64,000 bases of DNA, taken from Chryseobacterium cupriresistens (GTDB taxonomy: Bacteria > Bacteroidota > Bacteroidia > Flavobacteriales > Weeksellaceae). The DNA is taken from assembly GCF_046614675.1 (NCBI RefSeq), contig NZ_JBKKJT010000001.1:558001-622000 (forward strand), given 5' to 3'. Made by a program: the position numbers and the translations under genes. The notes under the pieces are model-generated. The model was not told the DNA's origin, did no database searches, and worked only from the letters and a program-made list of their open reading frames with translations. This document shows, piece by piece, positions 1-8,306 of this stretch (position 1 is its first letter; each line of letters starts with the position of its first letter).

Positions 1-160
1 TTTTTTGCTTTATATTATCCTGTTATCAACTGCCGGCAGAGTCTTTTTAAGAATTTGAAAAATTAAATTCACTGAAAATAAAAGGGTTAATTTTTATTTG
101 CAATAAGTTATTTCACTATTCATTGAAAGTTTATATTTTTAATACAAAACTTGATTTACT

Positions 161-1081
161 ATGAAAAAATACTACTCAGTTGCAATTTTGCTATCTTCAA
201 TATGCATTTTAGCTCAGCAGACCATTTCCTTTGAGTCTAATGAAGGGTTTAACACCGGAGATATCAATGGGCAGACAGGCTGGATCAGTACTCCCACAGG
301 AGGTATACCGCAAAATGTTACCCATCAGACCATCAGCATGGATAAAGCCAGTGATGGTAGCCGTTCCCTTAGAATCGTAAAAGAAAATACATATGGAACT
401 CAGAATGATCCGATCATAGGAGGGTTTTATAATCTTCCGGCACCGTTGGCTTCCAACAATTTTTCTGTATCATTCGATATCAACATGTCGCAGTTCAACG
501 GCTCTGATTTTGGTTTTCAGGGTGTAAACAGTATTGATGACCAGTCTGTGGTGAGATTGGATTTTGAAAAAACAGGATCGGTAAAGATTTTAAACACGGT
601 TTCAGGTATACAGAATCTGATTTCCCTGCCTTCAATCTGGATACCTAACACCTGGTTTCGGTTAAAAATAGTAGGAAGTGCCACAGATGTGCGGTATTAC
701 CTTAATAATGTGCTGATCTACACTGGAACAGCCGCCAATTCTTTAAATATAGACCAGCTTCGTTTCGTCCATAATAATTCATTGGGATCAGCTTATATTG
801 ATCATATCAAAATTAATAGTGAACTGGGGGTAATGGCGGTACATGATTCTAAAGAAAACACTAAGGAAATTGCGGTTTATCCTAACCCCGCCCATGATTT
901 TATCAATATTAATACAGTTGCCAAAGTAAAAAGTATTGACCTCTATGACGAGACAGGAAAACTCATAAAGACGGAAATAAACAACAATGAAATAGAGGTA
1001 AAAGGCTTAAGTGCAGGAATATATAATGTCAATGTTAAAACCGAAGGAGGAAATTTTACAGAAAAAGTGATCATCCGATAA
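161..1081 (+). CDS. T9SS type A sorting-domain secreted protein
   Basis: A 306-residue exported protein. Residues 1-18 form a signal peptide ending in ILAQ. Residues about 20-225 look like a LamG/concanavalin-type beta-sandwich. Residues about 238-306 are a type A T9SS C-terminal sorting domain: the motif VYPNPA, then LYDETGK and LSAGIYNV, ending in a short basic tail. Proteins of this family cross the outer membrane through the type IX system and are cleaved and anchored or released. The next gene (1293-2216) is a full-length paralogue with the same layout, so the pair arose by tandem duplication. The substrate is unknown; carbohydrate or adhesion binding is inferred only from the fold. Confidence 0.85.
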   Translation: MKKYYSVAILLSSICILAQQTISFESNEGFNTGDINGQTGWISTPTGGIPQNVTHQTISMDKASDGSRSLRIVKENTYGTQNDPIIGGFYNLPAPLASNNFSVSFDINMSQFNGSDFGFQGVNSIDDQSVVRLDFEKTGSVKILNTVSGIQNLISLPSIWIPNTWFRLKIVGSATDVRYYLNNVLIYTGTAANSLNIDQLRFVHNNSLGSAYIDHIKINSELGVMAVHDSKENTKEIAVYPNPAHDFININTVAKVKSIDLYDETGKLIKTEINNNEIEVKGLSAGIYNVNVKTEGGNFTEKVIIR

Positions 1082-1240
1082 ATTATTTCTTACCTCTGGA
1101 AACATGGGATCTTTTTAGCGCTTTAATGTATTCATGGATGATTTTTCGGCATTAATCTTCTTTCTTGGATTTAATATCTTTACGATTTTTGATTAAAAAT
1201 ATTATGTTAATTCATTAATATGTGTAAAAAATTAACGTGT

Positions 1241-1272
1241 TTTGTTTTTTAGATTTAAAACGTATATATTTG
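1241..1272 (+). promoter_or_regulatory. Bacteroidota promoter of the second T9SS-secreted gene
   Basis: TTTG at 1241-1244, a 20 bp spacer, then TATATTTG at 1265-1272, which matches the -33/-7 consensus of Bacteroidota. The start codon lies 20 bp further on. The second copy therefore has its own promoter and is not merely co-transcribed with the first. Confidence 0.75.
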
Positions 1273-1292
1273 CTTGAAACTAAAAAAATATC

Positions 1293-2216
1293 ATGAAGAA
1301 ACTTTACATTTTCGCAATTTCGTTGATTTCAATATCATCTTTTGCCCAGCAGACCATTTCTTTTGAAGCCAGTGAAGGATATACAGCAGGGAACATTAAT
1401 GGACAGCAGGGTTGGGTTACGACCAATGATGGAGGAGTACCGCCGGTATATATAACAACCCAATTGGTGTCATCTGAAATAGCAAGCCAGGGATCAAATA
1501 GTTTTAAAATCACTCCGGATCCAGCGTATGGGCCGCAACAGAGCCCGGTAATGGGTGGCTTTTATACCTTTACGACACCCCTGACATATAACAGCTTTAC
1601 ACAGTCATTTGATGTAAGACTTACCCAAAAAAGTACATCCAGTTCAGATTTTGTTTTTAGAACAGTAAGTACAACAGGAGCTGGAGGAATTGTTACCTAT
1701 ATCGATTTTTCTTATGACGGAAGTATTTTACTCGCTACAGCAGGATCCGGTAATCTGGTTAATACCAACCAGACCTGGAATGCCAATACCTGGTACAGGG
1801 TAAAAATAGTTTCTACGGCTACAGGAATCCAATATTTCCTGAACGATGCTCTAATCTATACAGGACAGCCATTCAGTAATAATAATATTAACAGAATGGA
1901 TTTTGTACATGACAACTATGGAGGTTCGGCCTATATCGATAATATTAAAATCAATAATGAAGCAGCGTTATCTACGAAAGATGCCGTTAAAAATGATGTG
2001 AAACTGTCCATCTATCCAAACCCTGCTACTGAGGTTATAAAAATCACAACTCCTAACAAAATTAAACATGTTGAAGTATATGATATGTCCGGAAAAAGAG
2101 TGGATGCAACACTCAATGGCGATCAGGTAAACGTTAGAAATCTATCTGCCGGAACGTATTTATTGAATGTAGAAACAGAAGGAAGAAACTTTACAGAGAA
2201 GTTCATCAAAAAATAA
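1293..2216 (+). CDS. T9SS type A sorting-domain secreted protein (tandem paralogue)
   Basis: A 307-residue paralogue of the preceding gene. It has a signal peptide (residues 1-19), the shared segment QQTISFE right after the cleavage site, a LamG-like beta-sandwich domain, and a C-terminal T9SS sorting domain (SIYPNPA, VYDMSGK, LSAGTYLL). Both copies keep a NINRMDFVHDN-like stretch and an AYID(N/H)IKIN stretch before the sorting domain. It is likely exported to the cell surface. The ligand is not recognisable. Confidence 0.85.
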   Translation: MKKLYIFAISLISISSFAQQTISFEASEGYTAGNINGQQGWVTTNDGGVPPVYITTQLVSSEIASQGSNSFKITPDPAYGPQQSPVMGGFYTFTTPLTYNSFTQSFDVRLTQKSTSSSDFVFRTVSTTGAGGIVTYIDFSYDGSILLATAGSGNLVNTNQTWNANTWYRVKIVSTATGIQYFLNDALIYTGQPFSNNNINRMDFVHDNYGGSAYIDNIKINNEAALSTKDAVKNDVKLSIYPNPATEVIKITTPNKIKHVEVYDMSGKRVDATLNGDQVNVRNLSAGTYLLNVETEGRNFTEKFIKK

Positions 2217-2240
2217 TTACTGATAAATCTTAGTATCAGC

Positions 2241-2265
2241 AAAACGCTCCAATTGGAGCGTTTTT
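2241..2265 (+). terminator. Rho-independent terminator
   Basis: Hairpin AACGCTCC/GGAGCGTT followed by a T run, directly after the second T9SS-secreted gene. Confidence 0.85.
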
Positions 2266-2296
2266 GTTATTTTAGAGAATTAAAAATTTTAATCAT

Positions 2297-3004
2297 ATGT
2301 CAGATCATAAAACAGCTTATATAACAGGCGGAACCAAAGGAATAGGTTTCGGGATTGCGAAAATTTTACTTGAAAATGGCATTTCTGTAGCATTTTCAGG
2401 AAGAAAAAGAGAAGATGTGATGAAAGCGGAAGAAGAACTTAAGCAATATTCAGAAAATGTTTTGGGAATTGTTTCTGATGTAAGAAGTCTTGAAAGCGAA
2501 CAGGAAGCTGTAAAATATACCGTTGAAAAGTTCGGAAGACTGGATTATGTTATTGCTAATGCAGGATTAGGGATTTTTAAGCCCGTAGATGAACTTACCG
2601 CAGCAGAATGGAATGATATGATAGAAACCAATCTTACAGGGGTTTTCTATACTTTAAAAGCCTCTGTAGAAGAGTTGAAAAAGACAGAAGGCTACTATAT
2701 TACCATTTCCAGTCTTGCAGGTGCCAATTTCTTTGAAAACGGAACTGGATACAATGCTTCCAAATTCGGAGTGGTAGGTTTCACTCAGGCTGCCATGATC
2801 GATTTAAGAAAATACAATATTAAATCTACTGTAATTATGCCTGGATCAGTAGCCACTCATTTTAATGGAAATATTCCGTCTGAAAAGGACAGTTGGAAGA
2901 TTCAGCCCGAAGATATGGGGAATCTTGTACTGGATATTTTAAAGATGAACCCAAGGGTTTTGCCGAGTAAAATAGAGTTTAGGGCAACAAAACCAGCGAA
3001 GTAA
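2297..3004 (+). CDS. SDR family NAD(P)-dependent oxidoreductase
   Basis: A classical short-chain dehydrogenase/reductase of 235 residues, the usual length. The Rossmann cofactor motif TGGTKGIG is at residues 10-17, NAG at 88-90, the catalytic Ser at about 138-139, and the YxxxK pair at Tyr152 and Lys156. After the active site, MPGSVATHF matches the PG motif of the family. It should reduce a carbonyl or oxidise an alcohol in the cytoplasm using NAD(P). The substrate cannot be read from the sequence. A strong terminator precedes it, so it is probably transcribed alone. Confidence 0.9.
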   Translation: MSDHKTAYITGGTKGIGFGIAKILLENGISVAFSGRKREDVMKAEEELKQYSENVLGIVSDVRSLESEQEAVKYTVEKFGRLDYVIANAGLGIFKPVDELTAAEWNDMIETNLTGVFYTLKASVEELKKTEGYYITISSLAGANFFENGTGYNASKFGVVGFTQAAMIDLRKYNIKSTVIMPGSVATHFNGNIPSEKDSWKIQPEDMGNLVLDILKMNPRVLPSKIEFRATKPAK

Positions 3005-3203
3005 CTACATCTAATGTATTGAATAATAATTTAATAAGTATTATGCATGCATAATATATTTTTTATTTATATTAGCAAAAATTAATTCAAACAAAATCTC
3101 TGCATAAACTGTCATGATTTTATGCGCCAAAAGGGAAAAAATAAAATAGCACACATGAAACCTTAAGGTTACATATGACCAATAAAAAAATTAAGAACAA
3201 CAT

Positions 3204-3950
3204 ATGAAAATATTAGTTTGTATTAGTAGTGTTCCGGATACTACTTCCAAAATTAACTTTACAGCAGACAAATCTGCTTTCGACAAAAACGGAATTCAGT
3301 GGGTAATTAATCCTCTAGACGAATTTGCGTTGACAAAAGCGGTTAAACTTCAGGAATCTCAGGGAGCAACAGTAACGGTAATCAACGTAGGTGATGCTGC
3401 TACAGAACCTGTAATCAGAAAAGCTTTGGCAATTGGAGCTAACGATGCTGTAAGAGTAAATCTTGACCCGAAAGACAGCTATTCTACAGCAAAAGAAATT
3501 GCAGCTGTAGCTCAAAACGGAGGATATGATCTTATCCTTTGCGGAAAAGAATCTATCGATTATAACGGAGGTTCGGTTCCTGGAATGGTAGCTCAGTTAT
3601 TAAACCAGCCTTTCGTAAACGCTTCAGTAGGATTAGACGTTAACGGAAGCGAAGCTACTGCAGTAAGAGAAATTGAAGGAGGAAAAGAAACTATTTCAGT
3701 AAAATTACCGGCAGTTATTGCAGGTCAGAAAGGATTGGTAGATGAGAAAGATCTTATCATCCCGAATATGAGAGGAATTATGTCTGCAAGAACAAAACCT
3801 TTGCAGGTAGTAGAGCCTTCTTCTTCAGAAGTAAAAGTGCAGGGAGTATCTTATGACAGCGTTCCGCCAAGAGCAGCGGTGAAAATGGTTTCTCCTGACA
3901 ATCTGGATGAATTGGTAAGATTACTTCACGAAGAAGCTAAAGTAATCTAA
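3204..3950 (+). CDS. etfB: Electron transfer flavoprotein subunit beta
   Basis: The 248-residue beta subunit of ETF, which carries electrons from acyl-CoA and related dehydrogenases to the quinone pool. The N-terminus MKILVCISSVPDT and the stretch CGKESIDYNGGSVPGMVAQ fit the family, as does the length. The gene lies 40 bp upstream of etfA, and the pair forms an operon closed by a hairpin at about 5051. The upstream leader is about 200 bp, and the nearest promoter-like element is TATATTAG at 3068-3075 (one mismatch), leaving a roughly 125-nt untranslated leader. Confidence 0.95.
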   Translation: MKILVCISSVPDTTSKINFTADKSAFDKNGIQWVINPLDEFALTKAVKLQESQGATVTVINVGDAATEPVIRKALAIGANDAVRVNLDPKDSYSTAKEIAAVAQNGGYDLILCGKESIDYNGGSVPGMVAQLLNQPFVNASVGLDVNGSEATAVREIEGGKETISVKLPAVIAGQKGLVDEKDLIIPNMRGIMSARTKPLQVVEPSSSEVKVQGVSYDSVPPRAAVKMVSPDNLDELVRLLHEEAKVI

Positions 3951-3990
3951 TCTTTAAATTTTTCAATCTTTAAATTTTAAATGTAAAACA

Positions 3991-4938
3991 ATGGCAGTAT
4001 TCGTATACACAGAAAATATAAACGGAGTTTACAAAAAAGCAGCTTTCGAAGCAGTTTCTTATGCTAAAGCTATTGCTGATAAGGCGGGAGATACCGTTAC
4101 GGCAATCTCTGTAAACCCAACTGATTCTTCAGATCTATTATACAAATATGGAGCATCAAACGTTATCAATATCAAAGACGAAGGTCTTAAAAATTTCTCA
4201 GCAAAAGCATTTGCTCAGGCTGTAAGTGAAGTAGCAGACGGAAATATCATCGTTTTCCCTCACACTACTGATGCTTCTTCTATTGCTCCTATGCTTGCGG
4301 TAATGAAGAACTATTCTTTAATTACCAATGCATTGGAAACTCCAGAAAGCCTTTCTCCTTTCCAGGTAAAAAGAAGAGCATTCTCAGGAAAAGGTTTCAT
4401 GCATGCAAAAGCAGAAGGAAACGGAGTAATCGTTACTGTTTCTCAAAACGCTTTCGGTGTTAAAGAAAATGCAGTATCAGGTTCAGAAGAAGTGAAAAAC
4501 TTATCTGTTGCCAATGAAGATACTAAAGTGATTTCTCACGAGCAGAGTTCTGGTAAATTAGACCTTAAAGAAGCTGAAATTGTTGTTTCTGCAGGTAGAG
4601 GTATGAAAGGACCTGAAAACTGGGGAATGATTGAAGATCTGGCAAACGTTTTAGGAGCAGCTACAGCATGTTCCAAGCCGGTTTCTGATATCGGATGGAG
4701 ACCTCACACAGAACACGTAGGACAAACAGGTAAAGCAATTTCTCCGAATCTTTACGTTGCAGTAGGAATTTCAGGAGCGATTCAGCACCTTGCGGGAGTT
4801 AACTCTTCAAAAACTATCGTGGTAATCAACAGTGATCCTGAAGCACCATTCTTCAAGTCTGCTGACTACGGAGTAGTAGGAGATGCTTTCCAGATTATTC
4901 CTGCATTAACAGAGAAAATTAAAGCAATAAAAGGATAA
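3991..4938 (+). CDS. etfA: Electron transfer flavoprotein subunit alpha
   Basis: The 315-residue alpha subunit of ETF, which binds FAD. The C-terminal FAD domain is clear: GRGMKGPENW, then SDIGWRPHTEHVGQTGK, the signature LYVAVGISGAIQH, and INSDPEAPFFKSADYGVVGD. The N-terminal half is the alpha/beta ETF domain. It pairs with the etfB product encoded just upstream. The 40 bp between the genes contains two near copies of the string AATCTTTAAATTTT. Confidence 0.95.
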   Translation: MAVFVYTENINGVYKKAAFEAVSYAKAIADKAGDTVTAISVNPTDSSDLLYKYGASNVINIKDEGLKNFSAKAFAQAVSEVADGNIIVFPHTTDASSIAPMLAVMKNYSLITNALETPESLSPFQVKRRAFSGKGFMHAKAEGNGVIVTVSQNAFGVKENAVSGSEEVKNLSVANEDTKVISHEQSSGKLDLKEAEIVVSAGRGMKGPENWGMIEDLANVLGAATACSKPVSDIGWRPHTEHVGQTGKAISPNLYVAVGISGAIQHLAGVNSSKTIVVINSDPEAPFFKSADYGVVGDAFQIIPALTEKIKAIKG

Positions 4939-4949
4939 GAAAGTAAATT

Positions 4950-5038
4950 GTGAATAGTCAATTCGCTTTGCTCGTCAATTTTTTAATGAAATAATTCACT
5001 TGCGAAGCAAAATTCACTATTGACGTTTGACAATCATC
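4950..5038. repeat. Intergenic inverted repeat with a GCGAAGCAAAATT core
   Basis: A segment between etfA and its terminator that can fold back on itself: GTGAATAGTCAATTCGC near the left end pairs imperfectly with GCGAAGCAAAATTCACTATTGAC at the right. A degenerate second copy of the right arm, CTGCGAAGCAAAATTGACC, occurs near 30841-30862. It is probably one copy of a dispersed non-coding repeat family. Confidence 0.5.
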
Positions 5039-5050
5039 AACTATATAGAT

Positions 5051-5077
5051 AAAAGCTCGGCTTTCCGGGCTTTTATT
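5051..5077 (+). terminator. Terminator of the etfBA operon
   Basis: Imperfect hairpin AAAAGCTCGG/CCGGGCTTTT followed by TTATTTTT, after etfA. Confidence 0.7.
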
Positions 5078-5115
5078 TTTGCGTAAAAAAGTGAAAACAC
5101 AATAAAAAATTAATC

Positions 5116-5123
5116 TATATTTG
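5116..5123 (+). promoter_or_regulatory. -7 element TATATTTG very close to a start codon
   Basis: An exact TAnnTTTG element ends only 5 bp before the ATG of the DUF151 gene. The usual spacing from the element to the start of transcription would place +1 on or next to the A of the ATG, which suggests a leaderless mRNA. A candidate -33 TTTG at 5088-5091 is 24 bp upstream, slightly long. Confidence 0.5.
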
Positions 5124-5128
5124 TAGCT

Positions 5129-5728
5129 ATGGATTATAAGCAGCTAATTATTCGCGGAATATCGTACAGCCAGACCCAGTCGGGGGCTTATGCATTGTTA
5201 TTGGAACATGAAGAAACACACATAAAATTACCTGTTGTTATAGGAAATTTCGAAGCCCAGTCTATCTCTCTCGGATTGGAAAAAGATATTCATCCACCGC
5301 GTCCTCTTACTCATGATTTATTTACAAAATTTATAGTTTCTGCCAATTATGAGTTAATTTCTGTCATCATCTATCAGATTGTAGACGGAGTTTTCTTTTC
5401 AAATATTAACTTTAAAAATAAAGTAACAGAAGAAGAACTGATCCTAGATGCCAGAACTTCAGATGCTGTTGCCATGGCCGTAAGATTTGATGCGCCAATA
5501 TTTACAACGCAGCAGGTTTTAAACGAAGCAGGAATTTTACTGGAACTGGAAGACGTTTCAAAAGAAGAACAATCATTCTCAGAAACTGTACAGACAGAAG
5601 ATAACTTAAAATCTCTTTCTATGGAAGAGCTTCAGAAATTATTAGATGAAGCCGTTAAAGAAGAAGACTATGATACCGCTCTTGAAATCCAGGAAGAAAT
5701 CAAGAGGAGGAAAAAGAAAATTGATTAA
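5129..5728 (+). CDS. Bifunctional nuclease family protein (DUF151) with UVR domain
   Basis: A 199-residue protein with an N-terminal DUF151 domain: LPVVIGNFEAQSI at 34-46, RPLTHDL at 58-64 and DARTSDAVAMAVR at 107-119. An acidic linker leads to a C-terminal UvrB/UvrC-type helical hairpin at about 164-196, rich in Glu and Lys. DUF151 proteins include nucleases active on DNA and RNA. The DUF151-plus-UVR arrangement is common in Bacteroidota, and the UVR motif suggests contact with a repair protein. The specific role is inferred. Confidence 0.9.
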   Translation: MDYKQLIIRGISYSQTQSGAYALLLEHEETHIKLPVVIGNFEAQSISLGLEKDIHPPRPLTHDLFTKFIVSANYELISVIIYQIVDGVFFSNINFKNKVTEEELILDARTSDAVAMAVRFDAPIFTTQQVLNEAGILLELEDVSKEEQSFSETVQTEDNLKSLSMEELQKLLDEAVKEEDYDTALEIQEEIKRRKKKID

Positions 5729-5750
5729 AGAGATACTTTTTATATAAACT

Positions 5751-7133
5751 ATGAATTTAAAATTACGACTGACCATCCTCAGTTTTCTCCAATTTTTTGT
5801 TTGGGGAGCGTGGCTGATTACGATGGCAAACTTCTGGTTTGGCACAAAACATTGGGATGGAACTCAGTTTGGAGCTGTGTTCGGAACAATGGGAATTGCT
5901 TCTATCTTTATGCCAACCATTACTGGAATTATCGCTGACCGTTGGGTAAATGCGGAGCGTATATTTTCAGTATTACACATTCTTTATGGGGTTATTCTTT
6001 TTATACTGCCTCATTCTGCAGATCCGAATTCCTTCTTTTCGGTAATGCTTGTAGCCATGTGTTTCTACATGCCTACCATCGCATTGGCCAATTCAATTTC
6101 TTATACAATCCTGAAAAATAACAATCTGGATGTAGTGAAAGACTTTCCACCGATTCGTGTATGGGGAACTATTGGTTTTATTGTTGCCATGTGGATCACC
6201 AACCTTAGTGGAAATAAAGCAACAGAAGGTCAGTTTTATATCGGAGGTGTTGTAGCAATTTTCTTAGGAATTTATGCCCTTACACTTCCAAAATGCCCAC
6301 CACAAAAGCTGATTGATAAAAACTCTCCATTATCTGAACAGTTAGGCTTAAATGCTTTCAAGCTTTTCGGAAACTATAAAATGGCATTATTCTTTATGTT
6401 TTCAATGCTTTTGGGTGCTGCGCTTCAGCTTACCAATGCCTATGGTGATGTATTCTTAAGTGAATTTGCTAATTTCCCTAAATATGCAGACTCATTCGTG
6501 GTACAGAGATCTACCATCATTATGTCAATTTCCCAAGTTTCAGAAACCCTGTTTATTTTGGCAATTCCTTTCTTCCTGAAGAAATTCGGAATTAAAAAAG
6601 TAATGCTGATGTCTATGCTGGCCTGGGTGTTAAGATTCGGTTTCTTTGCTTATGGGGTACCGGACGGATTTGGACTTTCATTGATCATTCTTTCATGTAT
6701 TGTGTACGGAATGGCCTTTGATTTCTTCAATATCTCAGGATCACTCTTTGTGGAAACAACTACCGATAAAAAGATACGTTCTTCAGCTCAGGGATTATTT
6801 ATGATGATGACGAACGGTTTTGGAGCTGTTTTTGGAAGTTATGCTGCAGGATGGGCTATTGATAAGTTCTTTACCCATAAGTTTTCTACGGCTTCAGATC
6901 TTTCTGCTTATCTGCAAACGACACCTGATAATCCTACATTCCTGGATATTTTAAAGAAGAGTTTCAACGCAGCTGTGAATTCAGATGGAACTCTTTCCTC
7001 TGTGGTGATGGTAAAAGACTGGCAGCAGATATGGCTTTCTTTCGCAATCTATGCATTAATACTGGCTGTTTTCTTTGCGGTATTGTTCAAGCATAAACAT
7101 AACCCGGAAGATGTTTCATCAGTTAAACATTAA
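5751..7133 (+). CDS. Nucleoside permease-type MFS transporter (NHS family)
   Basis: A 460-residue inner-membrane protein with about 12 hydrophobic segments. The N-terminus LRLTILSFLQFFVWGAWLI matches the nucleoside:H+ symporter family (NupG/XapB type), and the cytoplasmic loop FPPIRVWGTIGFI is also typical. It should import a nucleoside or related solute by proton symport. It begins 22 bp after the DUF151 nuclease gene in the same direction, so the two are probably co-transcribed, which fits scavenging of nucleic-acid products. Confidence 0.82.
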   Translation: MNLKLRLTILSFLQFFVWGAWLITMANFWFGTKHWDGTQFGAVFGTMGIASIFMPTITGIIADRWVNAERIFSVLHILYGVILFILPHSADPNSFFSVMLVAMCFYMPTIALANSISYTILKNNNLDVVKDFPPIRVWGTIGFIVAMWITNLSGNKATEGQFYIGGVVAIFLGIYALTLPKCPPQKLIDKNSPLSEQLGLNAFKLFGNYKMALFFMFSMLLGAALQLTNAYGDVFLSEFANFPKYADSFVVQRSTIIMSISQVSETLFILAIPFFLKKFGIKKVMLMSMLAWVLRFGFFAYGVPDGFGLSLIILSCIVYGMAFDFFNISGSLFVETTTDKKIRSSAQGLFMMMTNGFGAVFGSYAAGWAIDKFFTHKFSTASDLSAYLQTTPDNPTFLDILKKSFNAAVNSDGTLSSVVMVKDWQQIWLSFAIYALILAVFFAVLFKHKHNPEDVSSVKH

Positions 7134-7159
7134 TTAGACCTTATATATATTAAGATATT

Positions 7160-7195
7160 AAATTGCATTTTTGAAAAAAGATGCAATTTTTTTTT
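7160..7195 (+). terminator. Terminator after the nucleoside permease gene
   Basis: Hairpin AAATTGCAT/ATGCAATTT with an AT-rich loop and a nine-base T run. The rest of the roughly 300 bp gap up to 7432 is AT-rich with no other structure I can support. Confidence 0.8.
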
Positions 7196-7432
7196 ATTCA
7201 AATATCCTTTTATCAAATAATGCTTTGCCGGAGAAAAATATGGACTTCAGATTGATATAGAAACAGTAAATGTTAATTTTTAATTTGATAATAAATCTCA
7301 TTTTTCTTTATATAATAATTAGAAATATCGATTTTTTTTTATGGCTAACAAGTGTTCGGGTGCGGAATTTCTATTTTTAAAACACCCTATTTAAAAGTGT
7401 GTTTTTTTTTGTATTTTGGCACTTTAGTAAAT

Positions 7433-7837
7433 ATGAAAAATATTCAGTTATTAGGATTACTGTTAGTAATTGTAGGTAGTTTTCTACCCTTGGTACATGT
7501 ACCTGTAATAGGGAACTGGAACTATTGGAAGCTTGATCATTATCTGGCTATCGCATGCTGGATTTTCTCCGCATGTGCAGTTTTTGGGATTGTAAACAAT
7601 AGTGCAAAAATTGTAAGGTTCTTTGGTATTCTCCTTATTCTTCTATTCGGATTTACCTTAGTTGCTGTGAAAATGCAGTCGCTGCAATACTTTAGCTTTT
7701 TACCATTCAAATCCTGGCAGGAAACTTTTGCAGGAATCGTTACATTGAAATGGGGTTGGGCTGTAGAGTTTTCAGGTGCTTTTCTGATGGTTTTTGCACG
7801 AGGAAATAAAAAAGTAAATAACAGAACACAAATATAA
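7433..7837 (+). CDS. Small integral membrane protein, hypothetical
   Basis: A 134-residue protein with about four hydrophobic segments (roughly residues 4-22, 35-52, 60-78 and 108-124). I chose ATG 7433, MKNIQLLGLLLVIV, over the in-frame ATG 27 codons upstream because that extension overlaps a T-rich promoter-like region. I do not recognise a family. The stop codon is one base from the start of the following gene, so the two form an operon. Function unknown. Confidence 0.6.
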   Translation: MKNIQLLGLLLVIVGSFLPLVHVPVIGNWNYWKLDHYLAIACWIFSACAVFGIVNNSAKIVRFFGILLILLFGFTLVAVKMQSLQYFSFLPFKSWQETFAGIVTLKWGWAVEFSGAFLMVFARGNKKVNNRTQI

Positions 7838-7838
7838 T

Positions 7839-8249
7839 ATGAACTTTTTAAAAAATTTTTCAGCAGGAATTTTGTTGATGACAGCTGCACAGGTGTATGC
7901 TCAGGCAACAGAACAGAAAAAACCGGATAATCCGCCTAAATGTACTAACATAAAAGAAGGAAAATTTCTAAGACCCAATTATCCGGAAGCAATATGGCAT
8001 ATGACCATTAAAGATAATGTTCAAACCGAATATTTCAATAATGGAAAAGATTATATCAAATCGACATTGGTTTTTGTGGATGACTGCAATTATAAAGCAA
8101 TCGTGATAGAGAAATCTGATAAAAATGATCCTGCACAGATAGGAGATGTCTTCAATAATAAAATAGTCGCCACTCAGGATAATCTTCTGAAAGTGAATAC
8201 CAAAATTGAAGGGACTCAATTTGACCTGGTATACATAAAAGTGAAATAA
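7839..8249 (+). CDS. Secreted hypothetical protein
   Basis: A 136-residue protein with a signal peptide (about residues 1-23, ending VYAQA) and a hydrophilic body. Two cysteines (CTNIKEGKF and DDCNYKA) could form a disulfide in the periplasm. The segment NYKAIVIEKSDKN and the following Asp/Asn-rich strand pattern suggest a small beta-rich fold. It begins one base after the membrane protein gene, so the two are probably translated from one message. No family recognised. Confidence 0.6.
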   Translation: MNFLKNFSAGILLMTAAQVYAQATEQKKPDNPPKCTNIKEGKFLRPNYPEAIWHMTIKDNVQTEYFNNGKDYIKSTLVFVDDCNYKAIVIEKSDKNDPAQIGDVFNNKIVATQDNLLKVNTKIEGTQFDLVYIKVK

Positions 8250-8306
8250 ATTCTAACTATAAAAACGGGATTTTTATTCCGTTTCAGCTAAATAAAAATT
8301 ATATAC

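Noticed and set aside
7352..7432. Upstream 27 codons of the small membrane protein at 7433
   Set aside because: T-rich with several Cys and Phe codons, and not signal-like; the ATG at 7433 gives a normal start.
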